Assembly: GCA_945881915.1 (NCBI GenBank)
Contig: CAMCVW010000023.1
Coordinates: 1-53,173, forward strand
Length of the DNA: 53,173 nucleotides
Origin: Thermoflexus hugenholtzii JAD2
GTDB lineage: Bacteria > Chloroflexota > Chloroflexia > Chloroflexales > Roseiflexaceae
Direction of reading: 5' to 3'
Below the pieces are notes generated by a model. The model saw only the letters and a program-made list of their open reading frames with translations, did no database searches and was not told the origin of the DNA. Position numbers and translations under genes: made by a program. Within the stretch, counting starts at the first letter, position 1. Each line of letters begins with the position of its first letter. Shown piece after piece: positions 7,979 through 16,563 of this stretch.

Positions 7979-8860
7979 ATGGAGTGGGTACATCGCTGGC
8001 GCGCCATGGGTGTCGACTGCAAAGTCGTGGCACCGCGCGACCTCGATGCGAACTGGTGCGAAGCAACAGTAGCCAGCTATGAGCGCACACTGAGTCGCTT
8101 CGACCCACACAGTGAACTCAACGAGGTGTGTCGGATTGGCAGTGGTACAGTCAGCGCAGATTTGCAGCAGGTCGTTTTGGCCGCCATCGATGTCGCTCGT
8201 TGGACCAATGGTTTGGTAATCCCACACCTCGGGGCGACCATGGCAGCAATCGGCTATGATCGAACGTTTGCCGCCATTCGACCTTCACAACAGGCGCTTG
8301 ATCTGCCCGTTCTTCCTGATTGGCGTGACATCGAAGTCCGCGGTCGACACATTCTTCTGCCGTCAGGCACGCGCCTCGATGTCAATGGGATCGCCAAGGG
8401 CTGGATTTCACAGCGCATGACCGAACGCTGTGCGACTCCACGGGTGCTCGTCGAATTGGGCGGTGAAGTATCCGTCATCGCCCCGCCTGATGACCCATGG
8501 TGTGTCGCCATCGATCATCCGACCGCTGCCGAGCCGCTGGCGCTGCTGGCGCTCGCACACGGCACCGTCGCGACGTCGAGTATCATTGAGCGGCGTTGGC
8601 AGCGTGCAGGTATCAACGTCCATCACATCATTGATCCGCGGACGGGGATGTCAGCCGTGACCGATGTACTGACGGCGAGTGTCATCGCCCGCGAGGGGAT
8701 CTACGCAGAAGCAGCAGCAAAGGTGTGTATTCTGCTTGGTGCAGAGCGCGGTATCATGTGGCTGACCGAGCGCGGATTGGCGGGACTGGTCTATACCGCT
8801 GATGGACAAGTGTTGACGACGCCATTTTTGGCGGAATATCTATGGGAATACGACCAATGA
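7979..8860 (+). CDS. apbE: ApbE-like FAD:protein FMN transferase
   Basis: The 293-residue protein has ApbE family blocks: a conserved N-terminal FDPHSELNEV (41-50), D134-V-N-G-I-A-K140-G, a glycine-rich E159-L-G-G and HHIIDPRTG (216-223). ApbE moves FMN from FAD to a Ser/Thr in extracytoplasmic redox proteins. Two deviations stand out: the usual metal-binding ADALxT block reads A243-E-A-A-A-K248, so Asp is Glu and Thr is Lys. No signal peptide or lipobox is visible, unlike many ApbE proteins. It overlaps the ferric-reductase-like gene by ATGA. No protein in the window shows a clean Dxx(S/T)GA(S/T) acceptor site, so the substrate is unknown. Confidence 0.82.
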   Translation: MEWVHRWRAMGVDCKVVAPRDLDANWCEATVASYERTLSRFDPHSELNEVCRIGSGTVSADLQQVVLAAIDVARWTNGLVIPHLGATMAAIGYDRTFAAIRPSQQALDLPVLPDWRDIEVRGRHILLPSGTRLDVNGIAKGWISQRMTERCATPRVLVELGGEVSVIAPPDDPWCVAIDHPTAAEPLALLALAHGTVATSSIIERRWQRAGINVHHIIDPRTGMSAVTDVLTASVIAREGIYAEAAAKVCILLGAERGIMWLTERGLAGLVYTADGQVLTTPFLAEYLWEYDQ

Positions 8861-9603
8861 CGACAGAACCACGACCCAAAAAAACAGCTGAGCCAGATGA
8901 TCTTTCGCTCCTGCTCGATACCATGCAAGCGCAGTATGCGTGGGGCAGTGTCTTGCCCGTTCTGCTCCTCGGCGGGGTGGCCGGCATTGCAATTGCCTAT
9001 GCCATCGTACCGTTGTACGTGGATGCATTAGTATTGAGCCTCGTCGGCGACGCTCCGAAGGCCTACTGGTATCTGGCACGATCAGCCGGTGTCGTCGCCT
9101 ATGCGATGGTCTGGCTGAGTGTCGTCTGGGGGCTCTTGTTGTCGACGTCGTTGGGTAAGGCAGTGGGGAAGGTAGCGAGTTTTGTTGATGTCCATCGTCA
9201 CGTTTCCGTTTTGGCGGTGGTATTCACGCTGGCGCATGCACTCGTGCTGCTCGGAGACAAGTACATCGGCTACACCCTCGGCAGTATTTTTGTACCATAT
9301 GCAAGCACCACCTATCGCCCATTCGAGGTGGCCCTGGGTCAGATCGGCACGTACCTGTTGGTCATTGTGACCGCGAGTTTCTGGGTACGGCAGTGGACTG
9401 GCCAAAAAATTTGGCGAGCCATTCACTACCTGAGTTTCGTGGTCTGTGTGCTCGTTGGAGTGCATGCGATCTGGTCGGGAACCGACGTCGAGGCGCTTTG
9501 GTATGCGTATCTGGGTTCGATTGTGGTGGTCGGCTTCTTGACGATCTTCCGCATAATCACGGTCTTCGACAAGAAGCCAAGTCCTCCTGCCGTCGCAGAG
9601 TAG
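8857..9603 (+). CDS. Ferric-reductase-like haem-b membrane protein
   Basis: The 248-residue protein has about six membrane helices after a polar N-terminus. Histidines suited to haem b lie in VHRHVSVLAVVFTLAHALVL and in IHYLSFVVCVLVGVHAIWSG, the arrangement of ferric reductase-like (MsrQ/NOX-type) membrane domains. No FAD or NAD(P)H domain follows, so it should pass electrons across the membrane between separate partners. The start at 8857 forms an ATGA overlap with apbE; an ATG at 8842 is possible. It ends the operon, followed by a strong hairpin. With apbE next door it suggests an envelope electron-transfer chain involving flavin. Confidence 0.83.
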   Translation: MTTEPRPKKTAEPDDLSLLLDTMQAQYAWGSVLPVLLLGGVAGIAIAYAIVPLYVDALVLSLVGDAPKAYWYLARSAGVVAYAMVWLSVVWGLLLSTSLGKAVGKVASFVDVHRHVSVLAVVFTLAHALVLLGDKYIGYTLGSIFVPYASTTYRPFEVALGQIGTYLLVIVTASFWVRQWTGQKIWRAIHYLSFVVCVLVGVHAIWSGTDVEALWYAYLGSIVVVGFLTIFRIITVFDKKPSPPAVAE

Positions 9604-9609
9604 GATGAT

Positions 9610-9646
9610 GAAAAAGCCCCCGTGGTGCAACGCACCGCGGGGGTTG
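9610..9646. terminator. Bidirectional intrinsic terminator
   Basis: An 11-bp stem with one G-T pair (CCCCCGTGGTG at 9617-9627 against CACCGCGGGGG at 9633-9643) is flanked by AAAAA on the left and TT on the right. On the plus strand it ends the redox operon. On the minus strand it has the better T-run and could end transcripts coming from the MFS gene or the possible RNA at 9699-9820. Confidence 0.85.
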
Positions 9647-9698
9647 TGGCATAAGAGTAACGGCACTGTCGGGTACATGATGTGCTGATTTGTCTGCA

Positions 9699-9820
9699 GG
9701 GGCACAGAAAAACGAAACCGCCCGGTTTGTTGCTCGTTACCCGGGTGCAGGGTGTGCGGTGGCGCGCACGAGGTGTGTCGCGGCGGTGCAAAGAACAGTG
9801 CGCTCTGGTTTTCTGTGCCT
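9699..9820. ncRNA. Possible structured RNA of unknown family
   Basis: In this 308-base gene-free stretch (9604-9911), GGCACAGAAAAAC at 9701-9713 can pair with GTTTTCTGTGCC at 9808-9819, enclosing about 95 bases. Inside are the hairpins AAACC-GCCC-GGTTT (9715-9728) and GTGTGC/GCGCAC. The outer stem, the inner hairpins and the lack of a credible protein frame suggest a multibranched RNA. On the minus strand it would be followed by the T-rich terminator at 9610-9646. I could not match it to SRP RNA, 6S RNA, RNase P, tmRNA or a known riboswitch. It may also be a structured 3' UTR of the MFS gene. Confidence 0.35.
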
Positions 9821-9911
9821 GCCGACCAACGTCTGGGCCACGGGGAATCACGTCAGCAAAAAAATGTAGGTGGGCGCTTTTTCGCCATATCAATACGCCG
9901 AAACCCGCTGC

Positions 9912-11165
9912 TTACGGAGTCGCCGTCGGTGATTCGACCCGCAGTGGGATGTGCACCAACAGGAACAACAGCGCGACCGTGACTGCCCCAACCAGGAGCG
10001 CTACGGGAGCCCCACTAGCGTTGACGGTGCGCGTGTCGATTCCGTGCCCGAACAACGTGGTCAACGACGTGACCAATAATCCACCCACCGAGGGTACCCC
10101 GATGAGCGTGATGGCATGCAAACTCATCACACGACCGCGCAAATGGCCGGGCACCTCGAGTTGTAGCATCGTGGCAATCATGGTCGTCGCCACCGTACTG
10201 ATTATCCCGATGCACACGAGCAGAACGGCGCCCACCCACCAGATGCTCGTCCAGGCGAAACACGCCAACAGGACGGCAAACACCGTGCCAGCGAGCTTGA
10301 GATTTTTTCCATTGGGCGTTATCCGTGGGAGGGATGCCATGCCCAGTGCGCCAATCATGGCGCCAGCACCTGCTGCCGACAGCAGGATGCCGTATCCTTG
10401 GGCGGCGATGTGCCAGATGTCGTCAGCATAGATGGGCAGTACCTGCTGATACGATCGACCAAAAAGCGACAGCACTGCCGATGTCGCAAGCAGCACTCCC
10501 GTCAACGCGTGCCCCTGGGCATAACGAATGCCGCCGAGTAATGCATCAGCGAGAGGAGTTGGAACAGGTGCTTCTTCACTGCGCAAGGGCATCTGACTGA
10601 CCGCATAGATGACTGCCAGATAGCTGACGGCGTTGACTGCAAAGAGCCAGCCTGCACCCACCATTCCCATCAAGAAGCCCGCGATTGCAGGTCCGAGGAG
10701 GGCAGCGCCATTATAGGTAGCGGAGTTGAGGGCAAGTGCGTTCATCAAATCGTGGCGCGGCACGAGGGTCGGAATGAGCGCTTGGCGGGTCGGGTTATCA
10801 ATAGCCAACAGCGTTGCCCCGACGGCGGTCGCGATGAGGATGAAGGTCGGTGTATTGAGATTGGTCAGCGTCAACGCAGCCTGAACCAGCGCGACCAGCG
10901 CCATACTCCACTGTGTGATGCGAAGAATACGTGGCCGCGAGTAGCGGTCAGCCAACATCCCGCCCACTGCAGGGAGGGCAATCATGGGGATGGCGAAGGC
11001 CAAACCGAGCCAGCCCAGGTACCGTGCATCGTTGTTGGTCATTTTGTAGATGAGCCAACTCTGGGCGACGTTCTGCATCCACGTGCCCATGTTCGATATG
11101 ATGAGCCCGCTCCACAACAACCGATACGCGCGATGCTGCAGAGCGGGATATTGACGTATCAACAT
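9912..11165 (-). CDS. MFS exporter, EntS-like
   Basis: The 417-residue protein has about twelve membrane helices. Its N-terminal pattern LWSGLIISNMGTWMQNVAQS and the loop GGMLADRYSRPRIL match the MFS_3 group that includes the enterobactin exporter EntS and many drug or metabolite exporters. The start at 11165 overlaps the stop of the dehydrogenase gene by seven bases, and both follow a LacI regulator on the same strand, so the three form one unit. In this setting it may move a sugar or sugar acid, but the family is mainly one of exporters, so direction and substrate are open. Confidence 0.85.
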   Translation of the reverse strand: MLIRQYPALQHRAYRLLWSGLIISNMGTWMQNVAQSWLIYKMTNNDARYLGWLGLAFAIPMIALPAVGGMLADRYSRPRILRITQWSMALVALVQAALTLTNLNTPTFILIATAVGATLLAIDNPTRQALIPTLVPRHDLMNALALNSATYNGAALLGPAIAGFLMGMVGAGWLFAVNAVSYLAVIYAVSQMPLRSEEAPVPTPLADALLGGIRYAQGHALTGVLLATSAVLSLFGRSYQQVLPIYADDIWHIAAQGYGILLSAAGAGAMIGALGMASLPRITPNGKNLKLAGTVFAVLLACFAWTSIWWVGAVLLVCIGIISTVATTMIATMLQLEVPGHLRGRVMSLHAITLIGVPSVGGLLVTSLTTLFGHGIDTRTVNASGAPVALLVGAVTVALLFLLVHIPLRVESPTATP

Positions 11166-12193
11166 GCTGCAGACTGCGCATCGTCCAGGTCAAGCATGCC
11201 TTTGATGACCCCGTGCTGCGGGTCTCGCCAGAGCGGTAACACACTGGCGAGTTCATTCGGACGCGTCCGATGTGTCACCCAAGCGGCGATGTCGATAGAC
11301 GGCAACGCGGCAATGACGGCATCGAAGTCGATTGCAGTGGCATTGCGACTGGCCAGCAGCGTCAATTCACGCCGGTGAAACTCAGGGTCGACAAAGCGCA
11401 ATTCGCCCTGCACAAGCCCGACCAACACCAGGCTGCCACCGTTGCCGGGCAGAGAAAAAGATGCTTCCATGGCCGCTGGGTGTCCGGTTGCGTCAAAGAC
11501 GACATCGGGAAGTGTGCCGCCACACGCGCTACGGACGGAACTGACGACGTCCGTGCCAGGGTCGATTGCTTGCGCGACGAGTCTTTGCATGCTCGCGAAG
11601 GTGCGCCGATTGACACTTGGGTCGACGGCGATAACGGATAACCCGCGCGCACGGGCAGCCAAGCAGACACCCAGCCCAATGGGGCCCAGCCCGACGACGA
11701 CAATCTGGTCGTCTGGTTGCGGATTGGCACGCCGCACGGCATGGAAGCCAATCGACAGCATCTCTACCAGGGCCAATCCTTCGAGCGATACCCCGTGGGC
11801 GTGATGCAGATGACTAGCGGGGAGGTTGATATACATACGCATCCCGCCATCCATGTGGACGCCGAGAACTTTGAGGTCTGAGCAGCAGTTTGTCCGGCCG
11901 CGCCGACAGGCGCGACAGACCCCACACTCCAAATACGGACGCACCGCTACGTCGTCCCCTTCTGCGAGGCCGCTGACACCCGCTCCGAGTTGATGGACGG
12001 TGACGGCGAGTTCGTGCCCGAGGACACGGGGATAGCTGAAAAATGGTTGTTTGCCGGCGAATGCATGCAAATCGGTGCCGCATATGCCGACACGACGCAC
12101 ACGTACCTGCACCCAGCCAGGTTGCGGAGCATCGGGCATTGGCACGTCGCTGAGACGTATGTCAGCGACCTCGTGTAAGGTGATTTGGAGCAC
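11159..12193 (-). CDS. Zinc alcohol dehydrogenase, L-galactonate dehydrogenase-like
   Basis: The 344-residue medium-chain dehydrogenase has catalytic zinc ligands C38 and H60-E61, four structural-zinc cysteines (C90, C93, C96, C104) and a Rossmann motif VVGLGPIGLG. Its blocks GKQPFFSYPRVLGHE, GVHMDGG and DPEFHRRELTLLASRNAT closely resemble E. coli LgoD/YjjN, which oxidises L-galactonate to D-tagaturonate. The start is GTG at 12193, five bases after AAAGAGG. Placement between a LacI regulator and an MFS gene fits sugar-acid or polyol oxidation. The exact substrate is not proven; sorbitol or threonine dehydrogenase-type activity is the alternative. Confidence 0.86.
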   Translation of the reverse strand: MLQITLHEVADIRLSDVPMPDAPQPGWVQVRVRRVGICGTDLHAFAGKQPFFSYPRVLGHELAVTVHQLGAGVSGLAEGDDVAVRPYLECGVCRACRRGRTNCCSDLKVLGVHMDGGMRMYINLPASHLHHAHGVSLEGLALVEMLSIGFHAVRRANPQPDDQIVVVGLGPIGLGVCLAARARGLSVIAVDPSVNRRTFASMQRLVAQAIDPGTDVVSSVRSACGGTLPDVVFDATGHPAAMEASFSLPGNGGSLVLVGLVQGELRFVDPEFHRRELTLLASRNATAIDFDAVIAALPSIDIAAWVTHRTRPNELASVLPLWRDPQHGVIKGMLDLDDAQSAAC

Positions 12194-12254
12194 ATTGGCC
12201 TCTTTTCTGCGTCAGGGAGGTAGGGAGCACAGGATGTCTTGCGATGACGTCTGC

Positions 12255-13259
12255 TTATTGACGCCTGCAAGAGGAGCGCAGAATCAATGTGCCAGGCAGC
12301 ATGTGGTGCATGATGCCGTCGACATGGGTGATACACCGCGCGTGCAACCGTTCTACTGCTAGCTGGCCCATGCGTTGTGTCTGTTGTTCCATCACGGTGA
12401 GGAGTGGGAAGATCGTGTCTGCGTGTTCGAGGTCATCGAAGCTGACGAGGCCAATGTCTTCGGGGATGCGTTGGCGAAACTCGCGACATGCTCGGACAAC
12501 CCCGATCGCAGTGTCACTATTCGTGGCGAAGATTGCCGTCGGCTGGTCGGGATGGCGTAACAGGGCACAGGTGGAATGATAGCCGAAGAGCATGCTATTG
12601 CCGTTATCTTCGAATACTATCGACGAATCGTACCGTATGCCGGCGGTATCCAGCGCCATACGATACCCATACAGTCGGTCACGGATTGCCGATACACGGC
12701 TGTCGCCGCTGATGTATGCAATGCGTGTGTGCCCCTGTGTGATGAGATGTTTGGTCAGTTCTGCGGCGCTTGCAACATTGTCAGTCTGCATGATGTCTGC
12801 GTCGAAGTCGGGAATTGCCCGGTCGATGAGCACAAACGGCGTCTGTTGTGTACAGAGATGTGCCACATTCGCCCGCGACATGTCGCTGACCGGCGCCAAA
12901 ATCACGCCATCTACACGGCGTACCAGGAGGTCGTTCACGTAGCGCTGCTCGCGTGTGATGTCTTGATTCGTATTGCAAATAATCACTCGGTACCCGGCGT
13001 TGTCGGCTGCTCGTTCCACGCTCGTGATGATTTTTTGAAAAAACGATGAACCGATGTCGGGCAATACTAACGCGATGGTATGCAGACTTCGCCGTGTGGG
13101 TGCCCGTTGTGGTACAGCGGCAATGTACCCCAAGGTGCGGATAGAATCTTCGACTTTTTTGCGTGTTTCAGGGTGCACAGAAGGCGCTCCATTGATAACG
13201 CGCGAAACAGTCATCGGCGATACATCGCAATGACTCGCGACGTCACGGATGGTTGCCAT
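12255..13259 (-). CDS. LacI-family transcriptional regulator
   Basis: The 334-residue protein starts with a classic LacI headpiece (TIRDVASHCDVSPMTVSRVI, then a hinge around TRKKVEDSIRTLGY) followed by a periplasmic-binding-like effector domain beginning TIALVLPDIGSSFF. TTGGAGG lies before the ATG. It leads the minus-strand lacI-dehydrogenase-MFS unit and is divergent from the DeoR-type gene, so it probably controls one or both directions from the shared 253-bp region, where inverted repeats are present. Effector unknown, probably a sugar. Confidence 0.93.
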   Translation of the reverse strand: MATIRDVASHCDVSPMTVSRVINGAPSVHPETRKKVEDSIRTLGYIAAVPQRAPTRRSLHTIALVLPDIGSSFFQKIITSVERAADNAGYRVIICNTNQDITREQRYVNDLLVRRVDGVILAPVSDMSRANVAHLCTQQTPFVLIDRAIPDFDADIMQTDNVASAAELTKHLITQGHTRIAYISGDSRVSAIRDRLYGYRMALDTAGIRYDSSIVFEDNGNSMLFGYHSTCALLRHPDQPTAIFATNSDTAIGVVRACREFRQRIPEDIGLVSFDDLEHADTIFPLLTVMEQQTQRMGQLAVERLHARCITHVDGIMHHMLPGTLILRSSCRRQ

Positions 13260-13339
13260 GGAACCTCCAAGGTGAACAGCAAGGAGAAGTCTAAACTAAA
13301 AATCTATCATAGCACAAATGTCCGGTAAAATTGAAACAA

Positions 13340-13377
13340 ATGCGTCAAAAACACGCATGAACCGACAAAAAAAGTCG
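13340..13377. promoter_or_regulatory. Candidate operators in the LacI/DeoR divergent region
   Basis: Two inverted repeats with the same seven-base A-rich centre lie side by side: ATGCGT-CAAAAAC-ACGCAT (13340-13358) and CGAC-AAAAAAA-GTCG (13363-13377). They lie in the A+T-rich region between the two divergent regulator genes. Either could be a site for the LacI-type or the DeoR-type protein. The assignment rests on symmetry and position only. Confidence 0.4.
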
Positions 13378-13452
13378 TAAAACATCAAAATAAATGCATG
13401 AATGCAGCTTGAGCGCACATATACGTCAAAATATTTGAGAAAACGCAATACA

Positions 13453-13481
13453 TTGACAATATCGAAAGAACCCCATAGGAT
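13453..13481 (+). promoter_or_regulatory. Sigma-70-type promoter of the DeoR-fusion gene
   Basis: A perfect -35 TTGACA (13453-13458) is followed after 17 bases by TAGGAT (13476-13481), a four-of-six -10. Transcription would start near 13488, about 25 bases before the ATG at 13513. It probably drives the regulator and the isomerase gene behind it. Confidence 0.65.
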
Positions 13482-13512
13482 TACTGTATCCTCACAACGT
13501 AGCGGAGCATGC

Positions 13513-15222
13513 ATGAGCGCACGAACCAAAGAGCGCCGCGAACGCATCATGGTGCTTGCAAAACAAGAAGGTTTTGTGAGTGTTGTGGCGTTATCGCAAC
13601 TTTTTTCGGTGTCTGAAGTGACCATTCGTGGTGACCTCGATATGCTCGAATCGCAAAATGTAGTCACGCGAACGCATGGCGGTGCCTTTTGTAGTGACCA
13701 ACGACGCCAAGTCCTCAAAAACGGCCTGCCGGGTCGGAGCGATCGCGTCGCAGCGGGAGCGTATGCGCAAATCGACGACTATGATGCCATCATGATCGAA
13801 GGTGGTGATACGGGCATTGCCCTGGCCAGCCGGCTCGCGGATCGGCGCGGATTAATGATCTACACCGATAGTATCTCGATTGTGACGCAACTCAACAACA
13901 CTGCGCACACCGTGGCCTTGATGGGCGGGGTTATCGCCGACGGGCGGAGCATCGGCTGGCCTGATGCAAACCAATTCTTGCCAGCCGGTGTGCGGGCACG
14001 CTGTCTGTTTTTGTCTGGGCTCCCCGTTGAAGATATCGGCCGTGACATTGCGGTGCGCCGCGACACATTACGAAAACGCATGTTGGATGTCTGTGATCAG
14101 GTCGTTCTCATGGTCGAGAGTAGCGAGCTGGCACAATGGGTCAAGCGCGACCAGCAACTGGACCTTGAACGCATCAGTCGCATCATCACAGATGACGCCA
14201 TCGACAGTGCGACGATTATTCGCATCGCCGGTGCCGGCATTCCGATGACCATCTGTAGTGCCGTCGGCCGCCGCCACGTCGAGAACACGCCCGTCAAACG
14301 CTGGAAGATTGGTTTTGCCAATCAAGACGAGCGACTACCGTTCGCCTCCGCTGTGCGTACCGGTATGACCACTGCCGCAGAATCTGCAGGGGTCGACTTG
14401 TTGCTCGCCGATAACAAAAGTGACGGCAACGTCGCAATCAGTAACGTCGATCAGTTCATCGCTGCCCAGGTCGACTTGGCGGTCATATTCAACACAGACG
14501 CACGTGCCAACAACATGATTGTCGAAGCACTGCGGCAGGTGAGTATACCCGTGATTGCCATCGACATACCCATTCCCGGTGCGACGTTTTTCGGGTTCGA
14601 CAATTATCGCGCTGGCTTGATGACCGGCCGCTTATTGGGCCAGTATGTCCGCCGCCAATGGCATGGTGTCGTCGATGCGGTGTTTATGCTCGAATTGCCG
14701 ATTTCGGGTCCGGTACCAGCAGCCCGCATGCAGGGCCAAATCGACGGGCTGCGCGAACAGGTGACCATACCAGACACACGGGTGGTGCGGCTCGATAGCC
14801 GCAATACCAGCGTCGATTCGTGTGCTGCTGCACGCAATGCCATCAAGAAAATCCGTCGAAACGACCGTGTCGTGATTTTGGGCATCAACGACGAGGCGGT
14901 CTTGGGCGCATTGTCCGCCTTTGCCGAAGACGGCACGTTGTCGCGTTGTGTGACCGCAGGCCAAGGGGCAGACAACGACGCACTGCGCGAGCTACGGCGA
15001 CCGGGGAGTCGGATGATTGGCGCAGTTGCGAGCTTCCCCGAACGCTATGGCGAACGCGTGATTGAACTCGCCTGTGCCATTTTGCAGCGGCGCGCAACTC
15101 CGCCTGCACGCTACACCAACCACTGCTACGTGTTATCGGACGAGACAATGCGCCAAATCGATTTGACTGCACTCCGTGGGAGCGTCGTGTCGGTCAGTGA
15201 GTACGGAACCCAACGGCGCTAA
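13513..15222 (+). CDS. DeoR-type regulator fused to a periplasmic-binding-like sugar domain
   Basis: The 569-residue protein has three parts. Residues 1-58 are a DeoR winged helix (ERRERIMVLAKQEGFVSV, SVSEVTIRGDLDML, ending in the family's RTHGGA). Residues 60-235 are a DeoR C-terminal sensor-like domain (IEGGDTGIALASRL, a GG-I-DGRSIG loop, and a final RIITDDAID). Residues 255-545 resemble a type I periplasmic-binding protein of the RbsB kind (KWKIGFANQDERLPFASAVR, VILGINDEAVLGALSAF). The start at 13513 follows GGAG with five-base spacing; the frame is open far upstream but lacks a site there. Having two ligand-sensing modules on one repressor is unusual. It probably controls the downstream sugar genes. 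Confidence 0.85.
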   Translation: MSARTKERRERIMVLAKQEGFVSVVALSQLFSVSEVTIRGDLDMLESQNVVTRTHGGAFCSDQRRQVLKNGLPGRSDRVAAGAYAQIDDYDAIMIEGGDTGIALASRLADRRGLMIYTDSISIVTQLNNTAHTVALMGGVIADGRSIGWPDANQFLPAGVRARCLFLSGLPVEDIGRDIAVRRDTLRKRMLDVCDQVVLMVESSELAQWVKRDQQLDLERISRIITDDAIDSATIIRIAGAGIPMTICSAVGRRHVENTPVKRWKIGFANQDERLPFASAVRTGMTTAAESAGVDLLLADNKSDGNVAISNVDQFIAAQVDLAVIFNTDARANNMIVEALRQVSIPVIAIDIPIPGATFFGFDNYRAGLMTGRLLGQYVRRQWHGVVDAVFMLELPISGPVPAARMQGQIDGLREQVTIPDTRVVRLDSRNTSVDSCAAARNAIKKIRRNDRVVILGINDEAVLGALSAFAEDGTLSRCVTAGQGADNDALRELRRPGSRMIGAVASFPERYGERVIELACAILQRRATPPARYTNHCYVLSDETMRQIDLTALRGSVVSVSEYGTQRR

Positions 15223-15252
15223 GCGTTGCGCCGCAGACAAAGGAGTCAAAAT

Positions 15253-16494
15253 ATGACCGAAATTCGTGGCTATGCAGCACTCGCCGAAGACATCACCGCC
15301 AAAGGCCTGGATGTCGCCGCAATCAAGACCGCACTCAAGGCACAACACATCGAAACACCTAGCTGGGGATATGCCAACAGCGGGACGCGCTTCAAGGCAT
15401 TCGCTTGGCCGGGCGCAGCCCGCACCACCCGTGAAAAACTGGACGACGCAGCAATGGTCCACGCAATGACGGGAATTGCTCCGTCCGTCGCCGTCCATAT
15501 TCCGTGGGACAAGCCAGAGGATGGCGACTACGCAGGCATGTGTCAGTACGCCGAATCAAAGGGCATCGCCATTGGTGCCGTCAACCCCAATGTATTCCAA
15601 GACGATCAATATCGCCTCGGTTCGCTCGGGAATCCCGACCCTAACGTCCAAGAAGAAGCGCTCGATCACATGCTCGAGTGCTGCGAAATCATGGGCAAAC
15701 TCAAGAGCAACGCACTCAGCCTGTGGTTTGCGGACGGGACGAACTATGCCGGCCAAGACAGCCTGCGCGGCCGTAAACGACGCTTCGAGGAAGGGCTCAA
15801 GCAGGTCTACAAAGAGCTCCCCAAGAACGGTCGCATGCTCATCGAGTACAAATTCTTCGAGCCTGCCTTCTACAGCACCGACATCCCCGATTGGGGGACT
15901 GCCTATGCCTGGGCACTCAAACTCGGACCGCAGGCCGAAGTGCTGGTCGATCTGGGGCATCATGCCCAAGGGGTCAACATCGAGCAGATCGTTGCGTTTT
16001 TGTTGGACGAAAACCGCCTGGGAGGATTCCACTTCAACAATCGAAAATACGCCGACGATGATCTCATCGTGGGCAGCACCAATCCCTACGAATTGTTTTT
16101 GATCTACAACGAATTGACGGGCGCCGCGTTCGGGAGTGAAGAACCGGCCCGGAGCAGCGCGCGCAACGTCGCCTATATGTTGGATCAGTGTCACAACATC
16201 GAAGGCAAATTGGCTGCAGTTATCTATTCGGTGCTGAACTGCCAGGAAGCCTACGCCAAGTCGCTGTTGGTGCCACGTGCTGCCCTTACTGATGCGCAGC
16301 GTCGTGGGGACGTGTTGGGCGCGCATCGCCTGCTCAGCGATGCCTATCGGACAGATGTACGCCCGTTATTGGCGCAGGTGCGTGTCGAACAGGGCATCGC
16401 CCCTGACCCGATTGTCGCCTACCTCGCCAGCGGCTACGAGCAGAAAATCGCTCGCGAGCGGGGAGTCGCTGACGCGTCGGGTGGATTTCAGTAG
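15253..16494 (+). CDS. L-rhamnose isomerase-like sugar isomerase (RhaI type)
   Basis: The 413-residue TIM-barrel protein resembles the Pseudomonas stutzeri-type L-rhamnose isomerase: [20 protein letters not shown] near the N-terminus, then metal-site strands with conserved acids and histidines in [24 protein letters not shown] and [14 protein letters not shown]. It would interconvert an aldose and a ketose such as L-rhamnose/L-rhamnulose, and this family is broad in substrate. AGGAG lies seven bases before the ATG. It is 30 bases behind the DeoR-fusion gene and ends at a strong terminator, so the two form one unit. No rhamnulokinase or aldolase is in the window. Confidence 0.9.
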   Translation: MTEIRGYAALAEDITAKGLDVAAIKTALKAQHIETPSWGYANSGTRFKAFAWPGAARTTREKLDDAAMVHAMTGIAPSVAVHIPWDKPEDGDYAGMCQYAESKGIAIGAVNPNVFQDDQYRLGSLGNPDPNVQEEALDHMLECCEIMGKLKSNALSLWFADGTNYAGQDSLRGRKRRFEEGLKQVYKELPKNGRMLIEYKFFEPAFYSTDIPDWGTAYAWALKLGPQAEVLVDLGHHAQGVNIEQIVAFLLDENRLGGFHFNNRKYADDDLIVGSTNPYELFLIYNELTGAAFGSEEPARSSARNVAYMLDQCHNIEGKLAAVIYSVLNCQEAYAKSLLVPRAALTDAQRRGDVLGAHRLLSDAYRTDVRPLLAQVRVEQGIAPDPIVAYLASGYEQKIARERGVADASGGFQ

Positions 16495-16510
16495 GCCGCG
16501 TACCTTTTTG

Positions 16511-16561
16511 CCCGCTTGTGACGGTATGTCTGGTAGACATTCTTCACAAGCGGGGATTTTT
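16511..16561 (+). terminator. Intrinsic terminator after the isomerase gene
   Basis: CCCGCTTGTGA (16511-16521) pairs perfectly with TCACAAGCGGG (16544-16554), with an inner ATGTCT-GGT-AGACAT helix stacked above it, then GATTTTTC. It starts 16 bases after the isomerase stop. The next gene begins two to three bases past its T-run, so that gene needs read-through or its own start of transcription. Confidence 0.92.
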
Positions 16562-16563
16562 CT

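Noticed and set aside
9699-9820. SRP RNA, 6S RNA, tmRNA or RNase P RNA
   Set aside because: Their conserved cores, such as the GGAAGG-containing SRP loop or GAGGAAAGUCC of RNase P, are absent.
15556-16326. A 256-residue minus-strand open frame
   Set aside because: It mirrors the rhamnose-isomerase-like gene in codon-phase shadow and has no family likeness.
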